This document shows positions 54,635-63,628 of a stretch of DNA of 64,000 bases, piece by piece. Below the pieces are notes generated by a model that searched no databases, had not been told where the DNA came from, and saw only the letters and a list, made by a program, of their open reading frames with translations. The stretch spans positions 1 to 64,000 of the forward strand of contig NZ_FPCF01000009.1 of assembly GCF_900116895.1 (NCBI RefSeq), given 5' to 3'. A program made the translations under genes and the position numbers. Position 1 is the first letter of the stretch; every line of letters starts with the position of its first letter. This DNA is from Pseudidiomarina donghaiensis. GTDB lineage: Bacteria > Pseudomonadota > Gammaproteobacteria > Enterobacterales > Alteromonadaceae.

Positions 54635-54964
54635 TTAAGAGTAGATTGGGGGCCGAAATAGCGAGAGAGAGTGCTTTTCTTTAATATTCGTATCTAAGAA
54701 TGAGGAAGCGTTAAAAACCAGCTTCTCAATAGGCGGAACGGTGGATTGCTCAGAATAAACGACAGTAATTGACGGGCTGTAACAATGACGCATCATTGAA
54801 TCAGAGCAACAGTTATCGGTAAGAGAATGTGACACTTCGCAATCTGCAAGATCGCAAACTTGCTCAGTAGGATCGTGCATACATGCCTTTTCCGTACTGA
54901 TAGTTTGTGAAAATGACATTGTTGTTACTGCCAATAGCAATAGAGCAATGATTAAACGATACAT
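54635..54964 (-). CDS. CopL-like Cys-rich secreted protein 2
   Basis: A 109-aa protein with a signal peptide (MYRLIIALLLLAVTTMSFSQ). Its Cys-rich middle reads ACMHDPTEQVCDLADCEVSH and DNCCSDSMMRHCYS, and it ends LSLFRPPIYS. The CC-x-D-x3-RHC core and the terminal FRPPI match the protein at 63016. It stands immediately upstream of cusCBA on the same strand. In CopL-containing organisms such proteins affect copper-operon expression; here it probably binds copper or acts as a regulatory leader. Confidence 0.75.
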   Translation of the reverse strand: MYRLIIALLLLAVTTMSFSQTISTEKACMHDPTEQVCDLADCEVSHSLTDNCCSDSMMRHCYSPSITVVYSEQSTVPPIEKLVFNASSFLDTNIKEKHSLSLFRPPIYS

Positions 54965-55008
54965 GCGAAGTTCTACTGTAAAAACATGCTTGAAGTGTAT
55001 ATCTTTTG

Positions 55009-55022
55009 CTGATAAGGATCAA
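55009..55022 (-). promoter_or_regulatory. FNR-like box upstream of CopL-like 2
   Basis: On the minus strand TTGATCCTTATCAG matches the FNR consensus at 9 of 10 defined positions. It is about 51 nt from the ATG and may overlap a -35 element (TTGATC, 15 nt, TATACA). Confidence 0.5.
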
Positions 55023-55123
55023 TCAATTAAAAGAGGTACTCATAGCGAGGTAGTCAATCCAGGTGGCGATACGACTACTATATCACCACCCAGATTTACG
55101 ACTAACTTAGGCGATTTTAAAGT

Positions 55124-55735
55124 CTAAATACCAAAGTCATCGAACTTTATGCGTTCTCGCGGAATACCAAAGTCAGCAAGAGACTTTAACGTTGCTTCTA
55201 GCATCGGCGGAGGACCACACACGTAAATATCTAATGTTTCTTTGTTTTTGCCGGCCAACCACTTCATTGCGGTTTCGTGCACAAAACCAGTTGGTCCAGT
55301 CCAGTCATCCGACTTGGCGCTCTCAGAAAGAACAGGTATATAAGTTAACCGCTCTTCTCTTTCAAACTCGTTTCTATAACAGAGTTCCTTTTCATATCGA
55401 GCACCGTAAAAGAATATGCAACGACGAGGAGAATCTGCTGCTAATTCACTTTGTATTAACGCTCTTAACGGTGCAACACCTGCGCCGCCTCCGATAAAGA
55501 CTTGCGTGTAATTATTTTGTTTCGTCAGCTGAAAGTCACCAAATGGTCCTACAGCATCGACACTCGCACCAGCCTCCAGGTTACATAGGTAGCTTGAACC
55601 GATACCTGGGGGAATCCCTTCGCTTGGCGATGGCAGCAGCCTTATGTTAAATACAAACCGAGTCGGGTGAGGCCGCGTAGCAACCGAGTAATGCCGTGAC
55701 AATATTTCGTTTATATGTGGAATACGGAACTGCAT
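55124..55735 (-). CDS. NqrF-like NAD(P)H/FAD reductase, 5' part out of frame
   Basis: Frame of 203 aa with RHYSVATRPHPTRFVFNIRL (FAD motif RxYS), SSYLCNLEAGASVDAVGPFG, QVFIGGGAGVAPLRALIQSE (NAD fold) and DIYVCGPPPMLEATLKSLAD, closest to the reductase part of NqrF. The first 40 residues of the FAD domain are encoded upstream but without a start: HLEELTFVSSDPVSYEAGQF precedes the Met. A frame from ATG 55854 (MKNYFYFEKSGQLFF) joins it if a run of 8 T (55810-55817) is read as 9 or by a -1 shift. It is therefore frameshifted, slippage-expressed, or a sequencing error. No 2Fe-2S domain is seen. Confidence 0.7.
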   Translation of the reverse strand: MQFRIPHINEILSRHYSVATRPHPTRFVFNIRLLPSPSEGIPPGIGSSYLCNLEAGASVDAVGPFGDFQLTKQNNYTQVFIGGGAGVAPLRALIQSELAADSPRRCIFFYGARYEKELCYRNEFEREERLTYIPVLSESAKSDDWTGPTGFVHETAMKWLAGKNKETLDIYVCGPPPMLEATLKSLADFGIPRERIKFDDFGI

Positions 55736-55955
55736 AAATTGCCCGGCTTCATAACTAACGGGGTCTGAACTTACAAAAGTAAGCTCTTCAAGATGACTAG
55801 AAAAGCTATAAAAAAAAGTTGTCCACTTTTTTCAAAATAAAAATAATTTTTCATTTTTAATGAATTTTTACCCTTTTCTGATTATTGATGCTTTTAATCT
55901 TTTGCCGACTATAATGCATACACGAATACATAACTTTTACGTAAGGAACTTGGCT

Positions 55956-56702
55956 ATGAGTCAATCAACTAAAAAAGCCACGCTTTACAGAATGTCGACA
56001 CCTGACCACCAATGCCCTTTCGGTTTAAAAACCCGGCACTTACTTAAAGCCAACGGTTACGATGTGGACGACAACCTACTGGAAAGCCGCGAGGAAACCG
56101 ACATATTCAAGGAAAAACACAACGTCGATACCACTCCACAAGTGTTTATTGGTGATAAACGTATCGGTGGGTACGAAGAGGTTCGAGCCTTTCTAGGAAA
56201 ACCTCTTCCTGACCCTGACGCAACCAGTTACCGACCCGTTATTGCATTATTTATTATGACAACGCTCCTCTCTGTAGCCACGTCGTGGCTGTCTTTTGGT
56301 CGCGCATTTACCGTACAAACCATCGAGTGGTTCATCAGTTTCTCTATGGTGGTTCTGGCCTTGCTCAAACTCCAGGACGTAGAGAAATTCTCTACCATGT
56401 TTCTCAATTACGATCTTCTTGCCAAAAAATGGGTGCCTTATGGCCGTATTTACCCCTACGCCGAAGGCTTGGCGGGTCTGTTAATGGCAGCGGAATTTGC
56501 TCATGTCATTTCCATCCCTATTGCGTTATTCATAGGCATCGTGGGTTCTGTCTCCGTGTTTAAAGCCGTTTATGTCGACAAACGTGAGCTAAAATGTGCC
56601 TGTGTCGGTGGCTCAAGTAATGTGCCGTTAGGCTTCATTTCGCTCACTGAAAACCTCATGATGGTCGCTATGGCTGTCTGGATGTTTTTTACAATGAACT
56701 AG
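55956..56702 (+). CDS. Glutaredoxin-like domain fused to MauE-type membrane domain
   Basis: A 248-aa protein from ATG 55956 (AAGGA upstream). The N-terminal glutaredoxin-like domain has LYRMSTPDHQCPFGLKTRHL, with CPFG instead of CPYC, and TTPQVFIGDKRIGGYEE. A membrane domain of about four helices (from residue 90) follows, like MauE/DoxX methylamine-utilisation proteins, with a C-terminal CACVGGSSNVPLG pair of Cys. It is likely a membrane thiol-redox protein; no partner is known. It is divergent from the reductase gene. Confidence 0.8.
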   Translation: MSQSTKKATLYRMSTPDHQCPFGLKTRHLLKANGYDVDDNLLESREETDIFKEKHNVDTTPQVFIGDKRIGGYEEVRAFLGKPLPDPDATSYRPVIALFIMTTLLSVATSWLSFGRAFTVQTIEWFISFSMVVLALLKLQDVEKFSTMFLNYDLLAKKWVPYGRIYPYAEGLAGLLMAAEFAHVISIPIALFIGIVGSVSVFKAVYVDKRELKCACVGGSSNVPLGFISLTENLMMVAMAVWMFFTMN

Positions 56703-56727
56703 AAAAAGAGCGCATAGCGCTCTTTTT
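56703..56727. terminator. Bidirectional terminator
   Basis: AAAAAGAGCGC and GCGCTCTTTTT form an 11-bp stem around loop ATA, between two converging genes. It can stop both. Confidence 0.9.
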
Positions 56728-56728
56728 C

Positions 56729-58039
56729 TTAACGCTTTTTACGTAAAAACAAAATCTCACCAGCGGCAATCAATGCCATACCGATAAGAGACGCCCAAAT
56801 CACCAGCGGATCGCTCGTCCATTTCACCCATATAAAAGCGACTAAAACGATGACGTCTAGCGTGATTGCGCTGACAAGTATGTAAATATTGGCATTCACC
56901 TTTTGCCTTAGATGCCGTAATACGCCCCAGTGGATCGCAATGTCCATCACGATATAAAAAATAGCGCCCAATGACGCAATTCGACTCAAATCGAAGAATG
57001 CCGCTAAGATCATAGCCATAACAATGGTGTAAACCAGCGTATGCTTCTGAATGGAACCTGGCATGCCAAAATGACTGTGTGGAACAAGCTTCATATTGGT
57101 CAACATGGCTAACATTCTTGAAACGGCAAACGCGCTGGCAATCACTCCTGATACCGTTGCTACAATTGCAAAAGCGACCGTCACCCATAGTCCGGTCTCG
57201 CCATAGACGGGTCTGGCTGCTTCAGCAAGCGCGTAGTCTTTCGCTTTCACAATCTCATCTATGGACAGGCTCGAGCCAACCGCCAGAGTGACCAGAACGT
57301 ATATTAACGCGCAGATAATCAGCGAAATAATAATGGCACGCCCGACATTTCTCTTAGGCTCAACAATTTCACCGCCACTATTGGTTATTGTTGTAAACCC
57401 TTTGTACGCAAGTATGCTTAAAGCAATCCCCGCTAAAATACCGCCACCCGTAGCTTCTTCTGGAATAGCCGATATCGATTCAAACTGAATGCCTGAGGCC
57501 CACAAACCACCAGCCGCTAAAATGACCAACCCTAAAGTCTTAACAAAGGCCATAAAAAACGAGAACGTTTGAATAAACTGATTACTCAAAATATTGATAA
57601 AAAACGCAAAGACCAGCAAACCCACCGCCAACAAAGGGATAAGCCACTGCGCTTCAAAAGAAATTAACTGGCTGGTATAAGACGCAAATGTCCGAGCGAC
57701 TAAACTTTCATTAATGACCATAGAAAAGTACATCAAGAGTGCGAATATCGCCGTCACACTTCCTTTTCCATAAGCTTTACTGAGGAACATCGCAATACCG
57801 CCCGCTGACGGATAGGCTTTCGCCAACTTAACGTAAGAGTAAGCGCTAAAGCCGGCAATGATACCGCCGCACACAAATGCCAGGACAAACCACTCTCTTG
57901 CCAGCTGAGCAACTTGTCCGGTCAGTGCAAAAATACCAGCGCCAATCATCACACCAGTCCCCAGCGACACCGCCCCCCAAAGACTCAGGCTGCTTTTCTG
58001 ATAATCCTGATGTCCGTGTTCATGATCGTGTTCTGCCAT
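56729..58039 (-). CDS. APC-superfamily permease with His-rich N-terminus
   Basis: A 436-aa protein with about 12 hydrophobic segments. The family motif is LWGAVSLGTGVMIGAGIFAL, with GGEIVEPKRNVGRAIIISL and later VATVSGVIASAFAVSRML. The cytoplasmic N-terminus HDHEHGHQD is His-rich, as in metal-linked transporters. It starts 21 nt after the DUF4440 gene, at the end of the Cop operon. Substrate unknown; an amino-acid or metal-chelate transporter are both possible. Confidence 0.85.
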   Translation of the reverse strand: MAEHDHEHGHQDYQKSSLSLWGAVSLGTGVMIGAGIFALTGQVAQLAREWFVLAFVCGGIIAGFSAYSYVKLAKAYPSAGGIAMFLSKAYGKGSVTAIFALLMYFSMVINESLVARTFASYTSQLISFEAQWLIPLLAVGLLVFAFFINILSNQFIQTFSFFMAFVKTLGLVILAAGGLWASGIQFESISAIPEEATGGGILAGIALSILAYKGFTTITNSGGEIVEPKRNVGRAIIISLIICALIYVLVTLAVGSSLSIDEIVKAKDYALAEAARPVYGETGLWVTVAFAIVATVSGVIASAFAVSRMLAMLTNMKLVPHSHFGMPGSIQKHTLVYTIVMAMILAAFFDLSRIASLGAIFYIVMDIAIHWGVLRHLRQKVNANIYILVSAITLDVIVLVAFIWVKWTSDPLVIWASLIGMALIAAGEILFLRKKR

Positions 58040-58060
58040 AATCAGCTCCTGTGATTGAAC

Positions 58061-58495
58061 TCAGTTGGACCAATGGATCCGGATAATTTTCCAGCCAGAC
58101 TCAGTCGTATTTGATACGGTTACGGTTTCATTCATCGTTAAATCAACCTCACGCCCGTTATACTCCCCGGAAACGCTATACCGAGAAGTGATCACAGCAA
58201 GGCCATCGGCTTCTTGTACTGTCCTTTCAAGCAACTGTGAAGGAACCGCCTGGCTAAACTTAATATCTGACTTAAGGTGATGAGCACTGTACTCGGCCAA
58301 GGATCGTTCAACGCCACCACCTTCAAAGATAAGCACATCATCGGAAAGCACGTCTTTAACGACCTCCGTGTCACCTTCAGTTAAAGCAGTTCGAAATGCA
58401 TCAAGCACAGCGGTCGGCTCAGATAGTTTTTCGGCGCTACTAGGCGCTGAAATAAACATTACCGAAACCATAAAAACACTCACAAGTAATTTCAT
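58061..58495 (-). CDS. Secreted DUF4440/SnoaL-like protein
   Basis: A 144-aa protein with a signal peptide (about residues 1-21, ending SSA). The mature part fits the DUF4440/NTF2-like fold (AVLDAFRTALTEGDTEVVKD, VLIFEGGGVERSLAEYSAHH, SGWKIIRIHWSN). Such genes often follow copD in copper operons. No activity assigned. It starts 17 nt after the CopD stop. Confidence 0.78.
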   Translation of the reverse strand: MKLLVSVFMVSVMFISAPSSAEKLSEPTAVLDAFRTALTEGDTEVVKDVLSDDVLIFEGGGVERSLAEYSAHHLKSDIKFSQAVPSQLLERTVQEADGLAVITSRYSVSGEYNGREVDLTMNETVTVSNTTESGWKIIRIHWSN

Positions 58496-58512
58496 TCTTC
58501 TTATTCCTTACA

Positions 58513-59361
58513 TTAACCGGGGGAAAACGCGCTGCTTAGCGCAGAGGCCAGGGTAAAAATAGTGACAGCCAATATCATTTCCGCCGTTATGGAGTTTTTG
58601 AGTCGCTTGGCGGCCGCGTTATCATTTAATTGCGGTACGAACTTTAATTTATGCAATGCGGCAACAAGGAGAATCAGCGCCACAAACACAAGTTTCGCTA
58701 GTAGTACCGTGTCATACGACGTAAGCGGCAGCTCTGGCATCCATCGCCCTGTTGCACTACGATACATAACCAAGCCCGCAATAAGGAGTATTGGAACCGC
58801 TGCAGACATATGCACACCAAAACGCTCCATAATGGCTTTCGCTTTAGCAAGCGGTACCGACGTTGCCAGCTTTCGCAATGAGTTAAGACTGCCGAACCAA
58901 ACCCAAGCGACTAACAAGTGTGTTAAAAGCGCTAGCTTTCCCCACCAGACGGCGTCACTGCCGTGACCAATACTTAAAAAGCTCCATCCCATGAGTCCAA
59001 TGGCGACAACATATAGCACCCACTTTATACGTTTTAGCTTAACAACGGAGTAAACAATCCAAGCAATAGCAACCGCTATCTGAAGTTGGATGAACAACCC
59101 AACAGGGCCGGTCCATATAAACTGCATGTAGGTCTTGTCAATCATGCCGGCAAAGCCTTCAGCAGCAAAACTACCGACTTTCAGAAAAAAATACAGAAGG
59201 CTTGCCAGTAATAGAAGCCACGCAACAAGGCTATTTTTTCGTTCAGACTGCTTTTTTAAACCGGACAAATAAACGATATAAGGCGAGGCGGTCATCACCG
59301 CGTTAAGCCAGAATATAAAGGCCAACGTTAAAACGCTGGCCACACTCCAAAGGGTCATCAT
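58513..59361 (-). CDS. copD: Copper resistance membrane protein CopD
   Basis: A 282-aa protein with about eight transmembrane helices. Conserved residues lie in LSIGHGSDAVWWGKLALLTH, LLVAWVWFGSLNSLRKL and RFGVHMSAAVPILLIAGLVM, which fits CopD. It is thought to import or pass copper with CopC; its ATG overlaps the copC stop (ATGA). Confidence 0.88.
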   Translation of the reverse strand: MMTLWSVASVLTLAFIFWLNAVMTASPYIVYLSGLKKQSERKNSLVAWLLLLASLLYFFLKVGSFAAEGFAGMIDKTYMQFIWTGPVGLFIQLQIAVAIAWIVYSVVKLKRIKWVLYVVAIGLMGWSFLSIGHGSDAVWWGKLALLTHLLVAWVWFGSLNSLRKLATSVPLAKAKAIMERFGVHMSAAVPILLIAGLVMYRSATGRWMPELPLTSYDTVLLAKLVFVALILLVAALHKLKFVPQLNDNAAAKRLKNSITAEMILAVTIFTLASALSSAFSPG

Positions 59362-59708
59362 TTCACCTCAAAGCTAAAATCACCCGATATTTTATGACTG
59401 TCCCCACCCATTGCCGTCCAATAAACCGTATAACCACCTGACGCCAAATTGTTTTTAACAGCAATTTCGTACGCTGCTTTGGGAGTCATGCTCATCGAAA
59501 AGTCCAGCGGATGCATTTTACCGTCATCTGAGTGCAGCATAATTTTAGCCAGACGAACATCACCGGAAAAATTCATCGTAATTTCCGTTGGTGACTCGGA
59601 CAAAGTCGCACCGTCCTCCGGGCTACTGGATGTTAGGCCGACGTGAGCGCTGGCCCATGCACTAAAAAATAACGTGGTACCGAAGGCTAACTTAAGTATG
59701 TTTTTCAT
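59358..59708 (-). CDS. copC: Periplasmic copper-binding protein CopC
   Basis: A 116-aa protein starting MKNILKLAFGTTLFFSAWAS, with signal cleavage before AHVGLTSSSPEDGA. The mature N-terminal His, the VYWTAMGGDSHKISGDFSFE C-terminal His and Met-containing MHPLDFSMSMTPKAAY fit the two copper sites of CopC. AGAGGA precedes the ATG 59708. Coupled to copD. Confidence 0.9.
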   Translation of the reverse strand: MKNILKLAFGTTLFFSAWASAHVGLTSSSPEDGATLSESPTEITMNFSGDVRLAKIMLHSDDGKMHPLDFSMSMTPKAAYEIAVKNNLASGGYTVYWTAMGGDSHKISGDFSFEVK

Positions 59709-59734
59709 GTTGTTTCCTCTTTGTTTATTATCAA

Positions 59735-60478
59735 TTAAAACCAAACTCTGGTCCCAAGGACCACGCCTGTTTCTGTGGTGTCTTCACCCATTCGTTTCAT
59801 TTCATCTGCCGTATTTCCTAACGCCCCGTTCCAATACACACCGATGTAAGGGGCAAATTCACGACTTATTTCATGGCGATATCGCAACCCCACGCGCAAG
59901 TTACTCAAGCCACTTTGCCGTTCATATTTGTCTGAGTCTGTCAGGTTGGCTGTTAACTCAATGCGAGGTTGTAAGTACGAGGTTTGTGTTAACTGCCACT
60001 CGTACTCGGTTTCGCTAACAAACTGGACATCACCTTCTTCGTTCACCATCAACGAGTTGTCCATTTCAAACCAATACGGAGCCAGCCCCATGAAGCTAAC
60101 AACGGCATAATTTTCCATAGAGGCATCGGACGATAAGGAGCCTCGCGTACCAACACCGGCCTGAAACGACCAAAACGGAGACATCAGGTAGCCGTATAAC
60201 AACTCAGCACTTTCCAAGTCAGTGGGCTCTCCGTCATCTTGAATATTTTCCCCCTCACTTTTGAAGACAAGCCGATGATAATCACCACCGTACCAAGCCA
60301 TCATGTCCCAAACGGCAACGTTCTCTTCCTCGTCTGTTCGCGTTAATTCCAGCCGGTCAAATAATACCTGCCCGGTGTAATATTCTTTAACGGGCTCTGG
60401 CCAGCCTTCCTCTGCATGTCCCGCCATTGCCACTGCGGGTAAAAGTGCTGTAGTGAACAACAATGATTTAGCGTACAT
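59735..60478 (-). CDS. copB: Outer membrane copper resistance protein CopB
   Basis: A 247-aa protein from ATG 60478 (AAGGAGG upstream) with a signal peptide ending at AMA. The rest forms a beta-barrel of CopB type (DMMAWYGGDYHRLVFKSEGE, ELLYGYLMSPFWSFQAGVGT, LRVGLRYRHEISREFAPYIG) and ends in VWF. The Met/His-rich N-terminal extension seen in some CopB proteins is absent. Confidence 0.9.
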   Translation of the reverse strand: MYAKSLLFTTALLPAVAMAGHAEEGWPEPVKEYYTGQVLFDRLELTRTDEEENVAVWDMMAWYGGDYHRLVFKSEGENIQDDGEPTDLESAELLYGYLMSPFWSFQAGVGTRGSLSSDASMENYAVVSFMGLAPYWFEMDNSLMVNEEGDVQFVSETEYEWQLTQTSYLQPRIELTANLTDSDKYERQSGLSNLRVGLRYRHEISREFAPYIGVYWNGALGNTADEMKRMGEDTTETGVVLGTRVWF

Positions 60479-60489
60479 AGCCTTCCTCC

Positions 60490-62247
60490 TTATGCCACAT
60501 TTACCACACGAAACATGCCCGCTTTCATGTGATAAAGCAGATGACAATGAAATGCCCAGCTTCCCGGTGCATCAGCGGATATCAGTAGTGATACTTTCTC
60601 GCTTGGTTTTAAACTAATGGTGTGCTTACGAGGACGAGGATACTGTCCATTTTCAAGTTCCATCCACATACCGTGTAAGTGGATTGGATGATCCATCATG
60701 GTGTCATTAACCATCACCAACCTTAAGCGCTCGCCGTGACGGAACTGCACAGGGCCGTCAACTTCGGTGTAGTTCTTCCCGTCAAACGACCACATATACC
60801 GTTCCATATTACCGGTCAAATGCAGTTCAATCTGGCGCTCTGGTTCCCGCTTATCTGGCCATTCTTGGGCGCCAATAAGATCGCTATACACTAAGACTCT
60901 ATGGTCAACATTATCCAAACCTATGCCCGGTTCATGGAGACGACTGGTCGGATTCATAGCTATCATGGCGGCAGCAGCTCCGTGACCACCTTCACTATGC
61001 TCAATTTTAATGTTTTCCACAGGAAGCTCTTTTTTATGCATCATTTCATGATTCATATGACCGTCTGTGCCGCTCATATTCATCATACCTTTCTCTTCCT
61101 TATTTCCTGACATCGCCATGGCCCCCATTCCCATCGCGGCCATACCACGTTCAGGCACCGCGCGTAACTCAGGAACTTCTGCTTCAAGGCCAATTTCTGG
61201 TGTTAATGTGCCTCTGACATAGCCACTACGGTCAAAGCTCTCCGCAAAAATCGTATAAGCCTTGTTATGCTTTGGCTGAACAATGACATCATAGGTTTCA
61301 GCCACTCCGATACGAAACTCATCAATAGACACAGGCTTCACCGGTTGACCATCTGCCGCCACTACAGTCATCTCTAGACCAGGAATACGTACATCGAAAT
61401 AGCTCATCGCAGAGCCGTTGATAATACGAAGTCGCACTTTCTCACCTGGTTTAAATAATGCTGACCAGTTCATTGCTGAATCGCGACCATTCATCAGGTA
61501 GGTGTATGTACTCCCTGTCACATCAGCGATATCGCGAGGACTCATCCGCATTTGTCCCCACATTTCTCTTTGCTTCCAGGTTTTCTCTAACCCATGCTGG
61601 CGCACGTCCTCGAACGTCTCAAATATCGTACGCTTTTGGTAGTTATAGTAGCCTTCCGCTACTTTCAAATTACGAAAAACCTCATTTGGATCTTCGAATG
61701 TCCAGTCACTTAGAATAATTGTGTGTTCACGATCAGCGCCTATATCTCCGTCTTTTGCGTCGATAATCAGCGGACCTAAGTGCCCCAGTTGCTCCTGTAA
61801 ACCCGAGTGGCTGTGATACCAATAAGTGCCATTTTGCTCAACGTCGTAGCGATACTTATAAGTTCGCCACGGCTTTATACCTTCAAATGAAACCCCGGGT
61901 ACGCCATCCATATTTTCAGGCAAAATAATCCCATGCCAGTGGATTGACGTGTCTTCAGATAGTCTATTGGTCACATTTAGCTTGGCTCGTTGACCTTCTT
62001 TCAAACGAATTAGAGGACCAGGCATTTGACCGTTAATCGTTATAGGTGTGCCAACCTTATTCCCTACTAACAAAGGAGACTTCGCGATGGTTAAATCAAT
62101 TTCATCTTTCGTCAAAACTTGATCTTTAAATTTACGCCCTTGAGGTATTGCCCATGTTGGGGCTACTTTGGCAATTGCTAACGCGGACGCCACAGTAAAT
62201 GCAGATTTAATGAATTTTCGACGCCCTTTATTAAACTCATTGTTCAT
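60490..62247 (-). CDS. pcoA: Multicopper oxidase, CopA/PcoA type (Tat-exported)
   Basis: A 585-aa protein with a twin-arginine signal ([19 protein letters not shown]). Copper ligands are kept: [53 protein letters not shown] and [20 protein letters not shown] Met-rich loop (about residues 370-410, [13 protein letters not shown] and so on) is typical of PcoA/CopA oxidases of Cu(I). The TatA-like gene lies just upstream and overlaps its start by 11 nt. Confidence 0.95.
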   Translation of the reverse strand: MNNEFNKGRRKFIKSAFTVASALAIAKVAPTWAIPQGRKFKDQVLTKDEIDLTIAKSPLLVGNKVGTPITINGQMPGPLIRLKEGQRAKLNVTNRLSEDTSIHWHGIILPENMDGVPGVSFEGIKPWRTYKYRYDVEQNGTYWYHSHSGLQEQLGHLGPLIIDAKDGDIGADREHTIILSDWTFEDPNEVFRNLKVAEGYYNYQKRTIFETFEDVRQHGLEKTWKQREMWGQMRMSPRDIADVTGSTYTYLMNGRDSAMNWSALFKPGEKVRLRIINGSAMSYFDVRIPGLEMTVVAADGQPVKPVSIDEFRIGVAETYDVIVQPKHNKAYTIFAESFDRSGYVRGTLTPEIGLEAEVPELRAVPERGMAAMGMGAMAMSGNKEEKGMMNMSGTDGHMNHEMMHKKELPVENIKIEHSEGGHGAAAAMIAMNPTSRLHEPGIGLDNVDHRVLVYSDLIGAQEWPDKREPERQIELHLTGNMERYMWSFDGKNYTEVDGPVQFRHGERLRLVMVNDTMMDHPIHLHGMWMELENGQYPRPRKHTISLKPSEKVSLLISADAPGSWAFHCHLLYHMKAGMFRVVNVA

Positions 62248-62455
62248 GATGACGCTCCTCTTCTGAGGTTAAGTTTTGATGACGTTGAATGTCCTTTTCC
62301 CTATCAGACGGTTCATCAGTAATCGATGATTTAAACCCTTTAATCGCACTACCAAGATCGGAGCCCAGGGTTCGTAGCTTTTTACTACCAAAAAGAAGGA
62401 TGACAATAACTAGTAAAATTCCTAGCTGAACCATACTCAAGCCGCCAAAACCCAT
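62237..62455 (-). CDS. tatA: TatA/TatE-like protein in the copper operon
   Basis: A 72-aa protein with one N-terminal transmembrane helix ([20 protein letters not shown]) and an amphipathic helix ([20 protein letters not shown]), then a polar tail, the TatA layout. The [10 protein letters not shown] motif is characteristic. It starts 2 nt after the DUF411 stop and overlaps the multicopper oxidase gene by 11 nt. It may provide extra Tat capacity for that Tat substrate. Confidence 0.85.
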   Translation of the reverse strand: MGFGGLSMVQLGILLVIVILLFGSKKLRTLGSDLGSAIKGFKSSITDEPSDREKDIQRHQNLTSEEERHHEQ

Positions 62456-62457
62456 AT

Positions 62458-62949
62458 CTAAAGCCCTCCATTTGAGAGTGCTTGCTGCTGCTCTAAACTT
62501 GCTATCTGCTTATAAGGTGTAATTGAACCGTCCTCTTTGATTTCATAGACCGTATACGGTTGAAACCGAGTACCCATTTCCATACCAACAGACCCTACCG
62601 GCATGCCAGGAACAGTTAATCCAATGCCATTGGCTGACTTTTTCCCAGCTAAATAATGAGAAACCAATGTAGGAGGAACGTGCCCCTCAAAGACATAGCC
62701 ATTACTAGAAATAGCGGTATGACAGGATTGGACCTCGGCACTAATACCGGCATCACGTTTTCGTTGGGTCAAGTTGTTCGGATGTTGTACGGACACACTA
62801 AAGCTATCGGGCAAAGCTTGTAACCACTTTTCACAGCAACCGCAGTTGGGATCTTTTAGAACGGTTAGTTGCTGCTCTTCTACATCGGTTGCAGATACAG
62901 ACACGGAAAACAGCATCGCCAAAACAGCGATATTGCGTTTGATAGACAT
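62458..62949 (-). CDS. DUF411 metal-binding protein (CopG type)
   Basis: A 163-aa secreted protein (signal peptide about residues 1-20, ending SVSA). DUF411 marks are [20 protein letters not shown] (CxCC), [20 protein letters not shown], and [17 protein letters not shown]. The family binds copper in copper-resistance operons. It precedes the TatA-like gene by 2 nt. Confidence 0.9.
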   Translation of the reverse strand: MSIKRNIAVLAMLFSVSVSATDVEEQQLTVLKDPNCGCCEKWLQALPDSFSVSVQHPNNLTQRKRDAGISAEVQSCHTAISSNGYVFEGHVPPTLVSHYLAGKKSANGIGLTVPGMPVGSVGMEMGTRFQPYTVYEIKEDGSITPYKQIASLEQQQALSNGGL

Positions 62950-63015
62950 AATTATTCACCGATTAATAAGTTTTAAGGAAACACGCCGAGCGTGTGTTAA
63001 ATTTCTAGTAACTTA

Positions 63016-63366
63016 TTAAGCGGTAATTATTGGGGGACGGAATAAATTAGACGCGTGTTTAGCACGAATTGAGGTGTCGATGGTCGCATCGACTTTGGCA
63101 GAGAGGTTAACTACAGCGGCATTAACCGAAGAAGACTGTCCGACAAATAAAACCGAGCCGCCGGAGCAATGCCGAATGGTCATGTCAGCACAGCACGAGT
63201 TGTGCTTTTGCGTCTCATGCTCGCAATCGTTTGTGTCGGCTTCGTACATCATGCTGTGCTGCATTTGGCTGTTATCATGACATGCGTGAGCTTCTGCCGT
63301 TTGCGAAAACGACATCGACACCAATAGCACTGTCATTAATAACAGAATTCGAATTAGCACGAGCAC
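63016..63366 (-). CDS. CopL-like Cys-rich secreted protein 3
   Basis: A 116-aa protein with a signal peptide (MLVLIRILLLMTVLLVSMSF). It is Cys/His-rich (AHACHDNSQMQHSMMYEADT, NSCCADMTIRHCSGG) and ends NLFRPPIITA. It shares CC-x-D-x3-RHC and the FRPPI tail with the protein at 54635. It is the first gene of the minus-strand cop operon, as CopL is in copLAB systems. No FNR box is visible in its promoter region. Confidence 0.72.
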   Translation of the reverse strand: MLVLIRILLLMTVLLVSMSFSQTAEAHACHDNSQMQHSMMYEADTNDCEHETQKHNSCCADMTIRHCSGGSVLFVGQSSSVNAAVVNLSAKVDATIDTSIRAKHASNLFRPPIITA

Positions 63367-63427
63367 CCTGCTTTTTGCAATTTAATAAACTTCAGTCTAA
63401 CGTCATTTTAGCGCATGTCAAATAATA

Positions 63428-63628
63428 ATGATGAATCACGAAATGTTCGCAGGTATGGGCTTTCTATGGATGCTGATTGTGGGAGCTATTTTTATTGTTC
63501 CCGCATGGCGTATCTGCCAACGAGTTGGCTACCCTGGTCCATTAGGTCTTCTGATTGTTATCCCTATCGCAAATATCATTCTTCTTTACTTTATAGCGTT
63601 CGGCCCATGGAAAAATGTTGATAAATAG
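63428..63628 (+). CDS. Small membrane protein divergent from the cop operon
   Basis: A 66-aa protein with two hydrophobic helices (about residues 10-28 and 37-58) linked by a basic turn (WRICQRVGYPGPLG). Met-rich start MMNHEMFAGMG. There is no clear ribosome site, so the start is uncertain. No family recognised. Confidence 0.5.
   Translation: MMNHEMFAGMGFLWMLIVGAIFIVPAWRICQRVGYPGPLGLLIVIPIANIILLYFIAFGPWKNVDK

Noticed and set aside
55060-55090. Inverted repeat GGTGGCGATA...TATCACCACC near the NqrF-like gene
   Set aside because: It has a mismatch, no T run and no nearby start at a fitting distance, so I cannot call it a terminator or operator.
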